A stretch of 64,000 nucleotides of DNA from Diphasiastrum complanatum. Its lineage: Eukaryota > Streptophyta > Lycopodiopsida > Lycopodiales > Lycopodiaceae. The DNA lies in contig CM055097.1 in NCBI GenBank assembly GCA_029204225.1, positions 73,029,716-73,093,715 on the forward strand, written 5' to 3'. The notes beneath the pieces are model-generated. The model saw nothing but the letters and a program-made list of their open reading frames with translations. It was not told the DNA's origin and did not search any database. The translations under genes and the position numbers were made by a program. Below are positions 22,260 to 33,525 of this stretch, in pieces. The number at the start of each line of letters is the position of its first letter. Position 1 is the first letter of the stretch.

Positions 22260-23885
22260 TATATAAAGTGATGTCCTCAAAGGATGCTTCATCACCATCA
22301 ATAGATGCTTTTACATGTTGCTCCATTGGAGTCTCAATGCCTTTACAATTCTTCATTCCAAATCGATCTCGGATGGATGTAGCATACTTAGATTGACAAT
22401 GAAGCTAAAATCCAATCATCTCATGACTTATATTCCTATAATGAAGCTCAATAGGCCGAGATCTACCATTTTAAACTCTTTAGATATAGCAATCTTTACA
22501 TCTCTTATTCCATCTAGATCATTTCCACTTAAAATAATGTCATCAAAATACATACATGGATAATGATCTTTCCATAATGAAATCTAATGTACAATGATGG
22601 ATCATATGAACTCAAAACAAAGTTGATGGAGATAAGAAAAGAGTTTAGCCTAGAGTAGCATGCTCTAGTGCTTGCTTGAGTCCATAGAGACTCTTTTTTA
22701 AAAAACACACTTTTGTTTCATGCTCCTCCTTGATGAAGCCCTCAGGTTGCCTCATGTAGATCTCTTTTTCCAAGTAGTCATTGAGAAGGCATTTGTAAAA
22801 TCAAGTTGACAATTGAAAGTAGTAACAAGGCTAATGATCAACCTTATTGTAACTAGCTTGGCCACAAGAGCAAAAGTCTCATCATAATCAATTCCCTTGG
22901 TTTGCAAGAAACCTTTTGCTACAAGCCTAGCTTTATACTTATTTATTGATCCATCTTTGTTATACTTCAATATATACACCCACTTGCAATCAAGTGGTTT
23001 CTTCCCTTGAGGAAGATCAACAAGATCCCCAGTATGATTCTCCATGAGAGCATCATACTCTATTTGCATAGTATACATCCAACTTTTTGATTTACAAGCA
23101 TCTTCATAAGAAGTTGGTTCATCAAGCATTGAAGTAAGAAAAGTGTATGAAGATGCCTTCCCTTTGATCACCTTTGTTATCATAAGCATGCCTCAATGCC
23201 TCGGCCCTTGGATCTTCTTGGCGTCCTTGGATCTTGAGGTGGATCCTGAAGCTCTTGACCACTTTGAAGCTCCTCCTCCATCCTAGCATGGTCTTTGACA
23301 TCAAGATGATTAGTAGCATTATCATCCAATTTACAAGCATGTCTTTCATAAAAAATAACATCCCTACTCACTATGATTTTCTTAGTGATGTGATTGAAGA
23401 CTACCCTTTGCTATTCTCACCATATCCCACAAAGATGCCTTTTATGGAAGTTGCATCATCCTTCTTCTGTGTATCCAAGGATTGGTGTACATAACATGTG
23501 GATCCAAATTGCCTCACCCCAAAATGGTTTTGGATTTTTCAAGACCTGTAAAACACTTTTAGAGGACTTGTTTTCATCCTAGATTAATTAGGCCTCATGA
23601 CACTAAGTTAAATGTAATCAATGGCAACCAATTTTGGTAGCTTTTCCTAGGATTAGCACCAAAAAGAAATGATAGAATCCATTTATATGGATCTAATAAA
23701 TACTGAGTAATAAATGTAGGTCCAAAGGTGCCCACACGTGTGGACAGTACGGATCTTGACCCTCCAAAAAGGTTTGGAATTCAAACTCGCCATCTCAATT
23801 CTAGTTTCTAGCAACAAAACTTGCTAAAAAAGGATTTGCATTTTGATCAAACACCACTAGCCTCTTGTACATGGCTCTGATACCA
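22260..23885 (-). mobile_element. Ty1/copia internal region, deleted (copia-4)
   Basis: On the minus strand the element has a primer-binding site (23873-23885, TGGTATCAGAGCC) next to its 5' LTR, then only about 290 bases of leader. It jumps straight into the end of integrase (FWGEAIWIHMLCT near 23530; GIFVGYGENSKG near 23420). A near-complete start of RT follows at 23189-22752 (DPTSYEDACKSKSW-like segment, CKWVYILKYNKDGSINKYKA, ARLVAKGFLQTKGIDYDETF). After a break come MRQPEGFIKEEH and LYGLKQA near 22720-22660, and degraded RT down to about 22260. Gag, protease and most of integrase have been deleted. No 3' LTR is visible on the left. Confidence 0.9.
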
Positions 23886-24273
23886 TGTTAAATTTCAGTA
23901 CTTTAGGACCCTAAATGGATCTACACAAGATCCACAAGAGTGATTGGGTGTTTTCTAATCAATCTATTGCAAAACCTAGATACAAAAATTGATCTAAAAT
24001 AGCAATTCTGCACTTAACAATCAAGAATAATCATAAAGGTTTGATCAAAGATGAAAATCTAAATTCACACTTGTGAAACACATCCTGTAGTACGGGCTTG
24101 CACACAGAGAATGGAAGTTATAACACCTTGATTGCATTTGGATCATAAAAACTCAATACAAATGTGGAGTAGCTTGAGATTGCCAATAAGCTCTCAAAAA
24201 TATTCTAAGTGTTTACTATGGAGAGCTCACTACATAGAAGAGTCTCTTCCTTTGTAAAGTTAGGTGAATTTCA
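23886..24273 (-). mobile_element. 5' LTR of copia-4
   Basis: Bounded by TGTTAAAT on the left and ATTTCA on the right of the plus strand, i.e. TG...CA in both orientations (388 bases). It sits directly against the primer-binding site at 23873-23885. It is homologous to the partial LTR at 12858-13186 and to the remnant at 35474-35690. Its right end abuts copia-5 sequence. Confidence 0.82.
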
Positions 24274-24289
24274 TTTTTTGGTGGTTTTT

Positions 24290-26482
24290 CTGATGTTTCT
24301 GGAAAGGATTGTTCGCCCTTCAAACTGAAGGTTCTGTGATCAAAACTGAAGGTGCCTGCAACTCAGCAAACAATCTTGATGTCTTTGACAAGACATTTGT
24401 CACTGTCAAACTCAACCTTGAGTTGTTGATCAGCCATCGTCCCAACAGATAGTAGATTGTTAGCTAAGCCAGGTATATATTGCACATTGCTTATATGCTT
24501 TATCTTCCCGTTGGCTAACTTCACTGGTACCACTCCAACTCCTTTAACAAATAGCAATTTGCCATCAGCTTGTCCAACTTCATCACCATTGTCAATTTTC
24601 TTGAGTTCTGAAAACTACTCTTTCCTCGAAGTCATGTGCTTGGATGCACCACTATCGATGTACCAGGTATCTTTGGCTTCATCACTTGTCATTAATGTTG
24701 TAATGCACAATTTTGAAGTCTCACCTGTGTCATCTTCATATTGATCATCATCGTATTGATGTTGATCAGTATAATTGTCTTCATAATAATAGTCATCAAA
24801 TTGATCTTGATCAGCATAATTTCTCACTTGCCATTTGTCTTTTCTTCGTTCCATCTCCTTCTGTTTCTTGAAGCATTCACGCTCCCAGTGTCCAGGTTTG
24901 TTGCAGTACCTACAATTTCCAGGTTTATTTTGTCTTGAATAGCCGCGTCCTTGACCTCGGTCTTAATTCCAATTACCTCAATTCGGACTATCATTGACTT
25001 GCTCATGAAATTGTTGAGATGATCCTTGGTTTGAGTTTTCTCCTCTCGATTGATACTTTCCATGGCCAAATCTTTCACCTCGTCCTCTAATTGCAAGAGC
25101 TTGATCATAGCTCATGTTACGATGATTCAAGTTCTCTTGACGTTGCTCTTCTTGCAAAAGCAATCCACCTAGTTCTTCATAGATTGGAAGATTTTCTCTT
25201 GTGGCTATACTCGTCACAAACGTCTGATGTGACTCACTCAGACTATTCAATGTCAATTGCACGATCTCACGATCCTGTACTCGCTCTCCAACTGCTGCTA
25301 ATTGATCACAAATCTCTTTGATCTTCAGTATGTGATCGGCAATAGTTGCACCATCATCCATCCGCAATGTATGAAACTTTGTCTTTAAAAATAGTATTCG
25401 AGATGTATTTGTTGTTTCAAACAATGACTTCAATGTATCCCACACATCTTTTGGTCCTTCTGAATCTGAAATATAGGAAATAATTGCATCTCTAACTGAT
25501 AAGTTGATGACATTTTGGGCTTTTCATCTTCTCCTATCAAATGTCCGCTGATCTTCTTCAATCACTGGTCTTGTCTCTTCACCTGTCACGATCTCCCATA
25601 GCTCCTTTTCCATCAAAATGTTCTTCAGTTTGAATTTCCAAACTACATAGTTGCCGGCACCTTCCAATTTGCTTGACTCATTAAGAACACTCTCGCTTAG
25701 AGTTGCCATTACTAGATAGATGAGTCTGGATCACAAAATTTATCACACCACAAAACTGTAATTTTTTTTTTTGGTTGTACACTTGATATCGGTACGACAT
25801 GACTGCTTGGGATTCTCTTTAGCTCTAGCATGTCGCTCCGATATTGGTACTAATATGTGATATCGGTATGACGCGTGGATATACGGCTGCTCTTGGTTTT
25901 CTTTACCTTTGGCGCGTCGATCCGATATTGGTACGAAAAATATTAAAAACAGAGGGAAAATAAGAACTTTCAAAGAGAATATTCTAGATTCCCCACTTCG
26001 GCGCGGCGGCTAAGCCGCCTCCTCTTTGCAAAAATTTTGAAATGTGTGATCGTTCAAAAGACAGAGATCAGTAATGTGAAAAGTATGAAGCCTTCTAACT
26101 CTGAATGGTAGTACTAGACACTGTCTAGTGTGATTTGCGGTACTCCAAATAGACAAATGAGAGATTTCTTGAAAAACCTCTCACACAAATAGCACTTTCC
26201 ACAATAACTAGGAAGTATTGTAAAAATCTCCTCCACTCAACAGATTTTCAATTTGTCTGATGCTGCCCTGGCCTTTCTGATGCCTCCGAGACTGTGCTTT
26301 CATTCCCCACTAATGATTCTGAGCTCCAACCCTACAAAATACACCAAAGAAGAATTTCTTCCAGCCGTTTTTGTCTCTCCAAGCTTTCACCTCCCGTGAA
26401 GGATTTTCTCACTTCGTTGCGGAGCTTGTGACAAGCTGTATCCACTAATTAGGCACGCATGACTATCGCTGCTCTGATGCCA
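24290..26482 (-). mobile_element. Ty1/copia gag-protease with leader (copia-5)
   Basis: From the ATG at 25709 the minus strand reads MATLSESVLNESSKLEGAGN, then YVVWKFKLKNILM, a copia Gag start. A stop/frameshift near 25520 precedes a long gag ORF (WDTLKSLFETTNTSRILFLK, IKEICDQLAAVGERV, LNSLSESHQTFV). Then come the zinc knuckle region near 24900, the protease signature WYIDSGASKHMTS near 24640, and pre-integrase VQYIPGLANNLLSVG near 24470. It stops where the copia-4 LTR begins, so integrase and RT are missing. The leader 25710-26470 contains two tandem GATATCGGTACGA-type units. The primer-binding site at 26471-26482 reads TGGCATCAGAGC, one base different from usual. Confidence 0.9.
25775..25940. 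repeat. Two tandem units with GATATCGGTACGA ends in the copia-5 leader
   Basis: Each ~75-base unit opens with GATATCGGTA(C/T)GAC and closes with CGATCCGATATTGGTAC or GTCGCTCCGATATTGGTAC, so each can fold back on itself. The same peptide-like wording appears twice on the minus strand (VPISDRRAKGKENQEQ and VPISERHARAKENPKQ), confirming the duplication. Confidence 0.65.
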
Positions 26483-26731
26483 TGTCAAGAATTAGATATG
26501 CAACATCAAGCATTCACCACAAGAAGACGGAAGAAGAACACGTACTATCACTCTATCACACTAACTCATACAGAATGTAAAATGTACAAATAAACCCTGA
26601 ACCCTGATACAGAGAGAAAAGCTACGAGTAGACTAATAGACTAGCCTACGGCTATTGACAACTGGTCACAGCTGTCAACATCAATGTGCATCGTAAACAG
26701 TAACAATGAAGTTTATCATTGATTTCTAACA
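26483..26731 (-). mobile_element. 5' LTR of copia-5
   Basis: 249 bases. On the plus strand it starts TGTCAAG directly after the primer-binding site complement and ends TTTCTAACA, giving TGTTAG...CTTGACA on the minus strand. Its right edge cuts into a gypsy RT frame exactly after the YLG motif. The open frame therefore reads from gypsy RT into LTR sequence. Confidence 0.75.
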
Positions 26732-29284
26732 ATGTGCCCAAGTAATCGACCTCATCTCGAGCAAATCCACATTTGGTTATCTTTGCAAACAACTTGTATT
26801 CTCGAAGAATACTTAAAACTATATCCAAATGTTTCACATGCTCTTCCATGTTCCTGCTATATATCAGGTTGTCATCAAAGAATACCAACACAAACAAATA
26901 AAGGTAAGGTTTAAAAATCCGATTCATAAGAGCTCGAAAAGTGGTAGGAGCATTAGTTAATCCGAAAGGCGTAACTTTGAATTTATAATGTCCCTTGTCA
27001 ATTTGAAAAGCTGTTTTGCTGATCCTCTTCATTGACCTTAATTTGATGGTATCCTGAACCTAAATCTATCTTTGAAAAGATGTCGGCTCCCTCTAAGGCA
27101 TCCAACAAATCATCCACCCTATGAATTGGACATCTATTTTTTATGGTCACTTTGTTAAGAACTCGATAATCAATACACATCTCGTTCCATCTTTCTTTTT
27201 AACCAACAACACGGGAGAGACAAAAGGTGATTTACTTCGAACGATAAATTCTTGTGAGAGTAACTCTTAAACCTGTTTATAGACTTCTTCTTTTTCGGCC
27301 CTTGATAGTCTATAAGGTGGTAAATTGACTCGTTTAGTCCCTGATTCCAATTCAATGGGATGGTCCACAAATCTGGTAGGAGGTTCACCTTTGGGTAACT
27401 GATCAGCAAACACATCTGAAAATTTACCCAATATCTTTCGAATCTTTGAATCTTTCACACTTTGTTTTACCTTGGCCAATGGTTTTGTTTTGATTGACTT
27501 GTCCCTCAACTTCTTCGATCCTGAGCACAAACATTTCCACATTTGATCTAGACAACCTCTGAGCCTTCTCCACAGAAATTAGCTGCAAAGTTGAATGTTG
27601 TTGAGTAGATTGAATGCTGTGTAGTTCAAATTGGTGTTCTCCTTGTCTAAAGCTCATTAGTCCTTGATCGAAGTTGATTGTCACATTTTTCAAGGTCTTA
27701 AGCCATTCCACCCCTAGTATAACATCAATTGGGCCTAGCTCCACAATATGGAAACTTGTTTTAAGAGTATAATCCTCGATTTGCAAGTTTACCCTTGGGG
27801 TGATATTATTACAAGGAATGGTTACTTCATTGGCAATCTGTACTCTCATCTTATCACAATGATCCAGAGATGCTAAACTGCAGCTTCATAATGACCTACT
27901 ATTAAAGAAGTTATGCATACTACCACTATCTATTAAACAAAATACTTTTCTTCCATTAATTAATGCTTGCACACGGAAGGTTTTGTTAGAATGGGATCCA
28001 TTGAAAGCATTTAGAGATATGCTCAGTAACTCAACTTTCTGATCCCTCCTAATGGCTCTTCCCTGCTATCCGTGGTCTGATTGATGATGTGGTGATTCAT
28101 CATCAGACGAGGTGTCTTCCTTTCCTTCATTACATTGTGACGGGTCAGCGTCAATGACGTTCTCTAAAAAAGTGTTAATATTGTCTTCGTCATCTTCAAC
28201 AATCAAGGAAACCCCTGCAAACTTAGCTTTATCACACTTATGCCCTGGTTTTCATTTTTGCTTACAAGTAAAACATAAGCCTTGTTGTCGCAGTCGATCT
28301 ATCTGTGCCTTTGATTTGACAATTTTCACCTCCGGCTTGGCCTCCATGTTGCTCACTTGTTTCTTACTACTATTCCTCCTATCAACTTCTTTAACTGTCA
28401 GGTACTAGAGGATTATGCTCCTTTCCTTATCACATCGACAAATATAAGAGTTCCGCTCAGCTTCCCGCCCATGAACTTTATATATGGGTGCTCCCGATTT
28501 AGTCGACCACTTACCAGCATATTTAGTTCGGGTAGGGTAAGGTTTTTTCTTTTAATATATTAAGTCAAACTTCCAATTGATGAAATTGAAACAAAATTTA
28601 CAAAGGAAATGAAACTTCAGAATTGAAAACTTGAATAAAACTTCCACTAATTTGATCATAACATTCTTAATATTGATCCAAATCACGAAAATTTAGTATC
28701 TCTGAAAAGATAACAACAAGCTCTATTAGCCCATAGGATCAAATCAATGATTGAATGCGATTTGATAGGTCAAATTTACAACAGAACAGGTCTGAGAATT
28801 TTGAAGGAAGAAAACTAACAAAACTAGAGCTACGAATCAAGAATTGTCATAATCTTTTGGATACTAATCAAATGACCTACCATATGGATCAGATCAAAGC
28901 TAAAAAAATGCTCTAGAATCCTATGTATAGAAACTTGAGATTAAAACTCAGATCAAATCTGAAAAGTTCCAATCAAGTGAAATGAAATTTCTAATCACCT
29001 ATTTTGACATCTTTTGGAAGAAGTGCAATAACTTTTGCATTTTTTTATCCAAATGGCTTGAAAATTAGTGCAAATGAAAGCTAAGACAAACCTTTACAAA
29101 TGTATTGAATCAAATTATAAATAAAAAATGAGATTGAATGTCAAAAATTTGTTTGAGCAGCCTTGAAAATTTCAAAGTTAGAAATTAGCAAAAAGAAAGC
29201 TACAAAAACAATGAACTTATTAAATCTAGAGAAACTCACATAGAATCATCATGAATTTAGAATCTATGCTCTGATACCAAAAAA
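26732..29284 (-). mobile_element. Ty3/gypsy gag-protease-RT, 3' truncated (gypsy-1)
   Basis: Minus-strand order: primer-binding site at 29267-29279 (TGGTATCAGAGCA); about 700 bases of leader; gag with a CCHC-like GLCFTCKQK...PGHKCDKAKF near 28290-28220; protease LIDSGSMHNFF near 27930; and a second protease part (IVELGPIDVILGVEWLKTL) near 27720. RT follows: [82 protein letters not shown], ending VDYLG at 26732. Stops and shifts separate the blocks. RNase H, integrase and 3' LTR are missing beyond the copia-5 LTR. The gag and protease wording suggests the chromovirus side of Ty3/gypsy, but no chromodomain is present to prove it. Confidence 0.9.
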
Positions 29285-29811
29285 TGTCATGTGCCAAATC
29301 CCAAACTAATAGCAATAGCAATGAAATAAAGCTAGAAGCAAGAAGATAACAAGACATTCATGATAGCATATCAATAGAAAACTAGAAACAGTGAAATCAC
29401 AATGTAATTGCATTAGCAATGAAAGAAAGAGTACAATCAATGAAAATGGAGCATTGATTCATGTGGATAGGGCACATGAGACCTAGCAATGGATATCCCT
29501 ATGGCTTGCATTCACAAGGAAGCTAGAAGCTGTCACTTGCAAATGAGCCAAAAGATCCAAAAATTGTTGTCTCTTGCCTAGTTATAGAAAATGCTCTCAC
29601 TTAACTAAACTTAACTATCTTGAGGGATAGTTAGCCCTTGTTAAGTATTATTTAGGCTACATTGGGCCCTTATTGGCCTATTATCCTTATTAATACTTTG
29701 GAGGGCCTACAGAGGGAACTGCCTTGTTCTTAAGGTTAATAGTTCCTTTTGGGCCTACAAAGCTTACATATCGTGCATATATAAGCATGGATGTACTAAC
29801 AGTATATGACA
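29285..29811 (-). mobile_element. 5' LTR of gypsy-1
   Basis: 527 bases bounded by the perfect inverted ends TGTCAT and ATGACA. Its inner end lies five bases from the primer-binding site. This gives clear element polarity (transcription right to left). Sequence to the right (29812 on) is unrelated host or repeat DNA. Confidence 0.8.
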
Positions 29812-29958
29812 ATGCAAGGAATCAAGGATGAGAAAATCATAATTTAAATTCTTTCGTGTGTGAAGTCGCTTGATTTATCGCTTGAAGAGATAGCTAATGC
29901 ATTTGAGCAGTAAGTATATATCAATATTTTTTATTTAACCGCATCATTGATAACGCAA

Positions 29959-30029
29959 ATCGATACCCGGTATCGATCTCTGGTATGAGCAAGGAAGTCG
30001 ATTCTTTAGATCGATACGCGGTATCGATC
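29959..30029. repeat. Pair of CGATAC/GTATCG palindromes, 50 bases apart
   Basis: 29959-29977 reads ATCGATACC-C-GGTATCGAT and 30009-30029 reads GATCGATAC-GCG-GTATCGATC. Both are perfect palindromes around a short centre, each followed by TCTCTGGTAT or TCTCTAGTAT. They lie about 420 bases upstream of the methyltransferase-like relic. Confidence 0.85.
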
Positions 30030-30448
30030 TCTAGTATCATATGACTTTTTTATTGGATGGTTTTTGTGTTTTTCTTGATTGTTATGATTTGTTTATTCTA
30101 GCAATCATGTTTATTTAAGTTTATCTTTCTGGTCCAGACACAAGACATATATGAGGATGCAGGAGCAAATGATAATCAAGTTCTACTGCTCGTCTTGGGA
30201 GCAAGTGCTGAAAGACTATCCTCAATCCAGTTCTAAGAGACCTTTAAGCTATTTTATATTGCATTCAAGAATATTGTGAGTTTGATTCTTCTCGCTTTCA
30301 AATAAGATATCATATTCATGAATTATTATAAAATTATCTTTTTTTATTTATGTTCTCCGCACTACTAAGTGTGAGTGATCCGAGTCTACTAGCATGTTTG
30401 CAAGCTTACATTGACAACATTATTTAATGGTAATGTCAGAAATTATGA

Positions 30449-31473
30449 GTGAATCCTCGGTCCCTAGAGTTTCTTGTTCCTGAAATTTTTTTAGCTTATA
30501 TGGATTTGGCTCGGTTAGAGAAGGAGAGACGAAGTCTGATGGATGCGAGTTTGGTTGTGGATCCGCTTCTCTGTTGTTTTACATCTCCTAGAGATCCTCT
30601 CCGTGTGTGGCATTGGGCCATTTTCAGATGCGATGTGAAGGATATTGTTCAGATTGTGTTGAAAAAAGATTATACGCTCGTTGTTGTTGATTTTTCCTAT
30701 GGGTGCATCGCTTTGGAGAATTTTTTTTTTTCATTCCATTAATCAAGCTGTTGCTGTTGCTAAGGCTTTGAAAGACGAAACACATGTATATGAATCCATG
30801 ATTTGATATGAAATATTTTAATTTTATTAATCGTTTTGATGTTAGTAGAGTTTTTTTCACAATTTATTTTAGTTTGATTGATCAACGCTTTTGAAATGAT
30901 GTCCGTTGATTATTTCTCTTTGATTAACAAATGTCGATGACAAATGTCGAGTGGCACGACATTGTAGAATGAGAAATGTCTCAAATGTTTTATCCTTCCC
31001 ATTTGTGACAAGAAAGCTTCGGTTCATAGATGTATCTCGGGCTGTGGTTAATCCCTACCAGAAATCACAGAGACTAATTAGTAAATTAATCGATTTATTT
31101 TCTTATGAAAATGATTGGATTTTGGATCTTTGTTTTAGAACTGGCACCACTACAGTGTGTGCACTGAAAAAGAAGAAGAAATTGTATAGTTGTGGAAAAA
31201 AATTCAGTTCAAATGGCATTCATTATTCAGAGAGTTGTTGCAATTGACGATCTGCCTAATGTCGACGATGAAATGGGTGCATCTTTTTCCCACAATAGTT
31301 AGAAAGTGCAGGTTGCCTCGTCAGAGCCACCACCTCTAAAGAATGAACCTAGAGATTTTGTTAATCTCCAAGATGAAGATATTGATGTTGTTAACGTTGG
31401 TGACGGCGATCACGACAGTGATGGTCAGTCTCGACCAATTCATAATGATCAAGAAGAAATATTGGATGTATAA
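30449..31473 (+). pseudogene. Beta-class DNA amino-methyltransferase-like relic
   Basis: Three plus-strand blocks make one broken gene. Block 1 (30449-30720): an upstream region, then VKDIVQIVLKKDYTLVVVDF followed by SYG, where the D-F-S-Y sits in the place of a DPPY motif IV. Block 2 (about 30728-30805, frame shifted): HSINQAVAVAKALKDETHVY, stopping at a TGA where a Trp codon is likely. Block 3 (30951-31200): RNVSNVLSFPFVTRKLRF, VVNPYQKSQRLISKLIDLFS, NDWILDLCFRTGTTTVCAL, the last matching motif I (D-x-F-x-G-x-G) with F and G disturbed. A frame change gives a tail with VQMAFIIQRVVAIDDLPNVD and an acidic end at 31473. Motif IV before motif I is the beta-class order of N4-cytosine/N6-adenine methyltransferases. 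It is inactive as it stands. Its origin (transposable element, virus, or decayed host gene) is open. Confidence 0.6.
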
Positions 31474-32785
31474 CTTTGATTGAGAGTACATAAATTACTA
31501 TGTTGAGTGTATTTATTGTATGATAACAATTATTTGTTTTCTCAATTCTATCATGAGAGAGTTTTTAATAATCTATAGGCACTGTATTTTAATGTTATTT
31601 TTTGCATTAAATTCTATATAACTAGCAAGAATGATTATACTTTTTTTATCACTCTGTGTTTTATCATGATTATAATACAGATTAGAATTCAATTTTAAAA
31701 ATTTTAGTTCTCTATTATTGCATTTAAAAAAATATATTCTTTCATAATTTTATACACAATATGAATTATTGATTTTTTTTAGATTTACAATTTTTTTTTG
31801 GATAAAAAAATAATGTGCATTTTTAAAAATTGACTAAAAAGTCTCAAATTTTATCAAGAATCTATTTTAGATAATCTTCAACTTTACTCATTTGATACGC
31901 AACGGTGTTTACTTGCACCTCATTTTTGAGGTTGTTCATAAAAGTGAGATATTTAAAAAAAATTCGCTCATGGGATGTTGAATTTCACAATATTTTTATG
32001 CTATTGAGGTCGGAAGCTAGATTGTGTTGCACAAAGGACAACTTTATGATGATTGTCGACAATTTACAAAATAGTCTTATATTTTATATTGAATCAAATA
32101 TTCATGTTGAAATATGAAAGCAATGTACATATATTGAATATTCAATTGGAAGGAAACCAATCTGTAAGGTTCCTCTTAAAAAAATTGATTTACCAGAGGT
32201 AAAAAATGACTAATATTTTTTACCAGCAGTAAATTTTTTTACCTAATTCAGAATCAGAATTAAGAATTGGATAAATCATAATGTTCAGTTCTCAGAGCAC
32301 AAGGTTGACTACAAACACTCGGATGCTGGAGCTTACTAATGGGAAATGGAAATTGATATTCATTGTGAATTAGTTGGAGGAATACATCATAATTACAAAC
32401 CTCGAGCCTCTAAACTACAAGCCATTCACGTGGTGCATGCTGCAATAATATCATCATTAATAGACATCACTTGAGAATCCGGTGAACACTTCAAAAGCGC
32501 ATTATATAAATATATTGCTATTGCCATAACTTTGGTGTGTCTACGAGGATTTCTCTGAAACTACAAGTGATTTGCATGGCGCTGGAGCCTGCTGATGGCA
32601 GTAATAAGTATTTATTATCATAAACCTCCATCGGTCAGACAACCACCATCGCTCCTTCACTAGCTCGCTCCTTCATTACGCCATGACTAACAACAAGCAA
32701 CCAGTAAAAAATTTCAAAGGACGGGAAGAAAGCGTGGTAGCTCTAAAAGTTTCTAGAGAGGTAAAATTTTTTTTAAGTTGCTTTA
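31474..32785. other. Gene-free AT-rich stretch
   Basis: Very AT-rich 3' flank of the methyltransferase-like relic. A 70-codon frame at 31905-32117 has no recognisable features. Nothing further can be supported. Confidence 0.4.
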
Positions 32786-32914
32786 GGCTGGGGAAGGCCC
32801 CTGCCCTGGGACCTTCCCCATTTTAAGGCCTTGGGCTCTCATGCGTGAGGCTCACTCCCGAGGGCCCAAGGCCTTAAAATGGGAAGGCCCCAGGCCAGGG
32901 GACTTCCCATATAC
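32786..32914. repeat. GC-rich inverted repeat, about 52-base arms
   Basis: Left arm 32786-32837 and right arm 32864-32914 pair around a ~26-base centre. The inner GCCCAAGGCCTTAAAATGGG is matched perfectly on both sides. The outer parts (GGGGAAGGCCCCTGCCCTGG against its partner) pair with a few mismatches and are themselves partly palindromic. It sits in AT-rich DNA about 420 bases upstream of the quinone-reductase-like exon. Confidence 0.85.
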
Positions 32915-33333
32915 CTTTTTATATGTAAAAGTGTTCAAAAACTCAGAATCGAAGTTTATAAAACGCAGGTTTTTTGAGGATGACTCAAAACAGTTTTGCT
33001 TTCTAGATCCTAATGATCGAAGGTTCCGAGAAAAAATGTTAATAGTGAAAAGGTCGACGCTTGACCTGCCGACCAAAGATCCAAGAGTTCAAGAAAAAAC
33101 GAAAAAGGTTGCGTAAGGGATCATCCGATTGTAAAAACCTGTGTCTAATGTTCATAGTAACATATTATGTACGTTATCTTTGCTGAAACTTAACACGGCA
33201 GCTGCAGCAAACAGTTTCATCTTCTGCATCTGCATATCGTCCAGAGCCCATTTGGAGCACCAAGGAGTGCGGTCAGTGCAGATTCCATTACAAGGCTGAC
33301 TTTGCATAGAACCAGCACAAAGGTTTTACCAGT

Positions 33334-33525
33334 ATGGCGGATGTGCAGAAGGCGTGGATGTACAAAGAATACGGAAATTCTCAGGAAGTGTTGAAGCTTG
33401 AACAAATTGATGTGCCGGAAATTAAGCCTCATGAGGTTCTCGTAAAGGTGCACGCCGCGGGTCTCAACCCTGCGGATTTTAAGCGGGGCTATGGCTTCAT
33501 CAAAAGCCTTGATTCTCCTTTGCCT
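33334..33525 (+). CDS. First exon of a quinone-oxidoreductase/enone-reductase-like gene (orphan)
   Basis: The ATG at 33334 opens 64 codons ending exactly at a strong donor (CCT|GTGAGTATT), phase 0. The product starts MADVQKAWMYKEYGN and continues EVLKLEQIDVPEIKPHEVLV and KVHAAGLNPADFKRGYG. This is the GroES-like N-terminal domain of zinc-independent medium-chain reductases, which in plants reduce alkenals, enones or quinones with NADPH. The expected next exon (a PGYDVAG-type segment) was not found in the following 30 kb. Either the next intron is very long, or this is a duplicated or dead exon. The exon itself has no disabling change, and 150 bases of plausible 5' UTR precede it. Confidence 0.7.

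Noticed and set aside
23122-23371. Two short overlapping frames between integrase and RT of copia-4
   Set aside because: They fall in the variable linker of the copia polyprotein and have no independent support.
25743-25973. 76-codon frame with an internal peptide repeat
   Set aside because: It is the translation of the two tandem GATATCGGTACGA units in the copia-5 leader.
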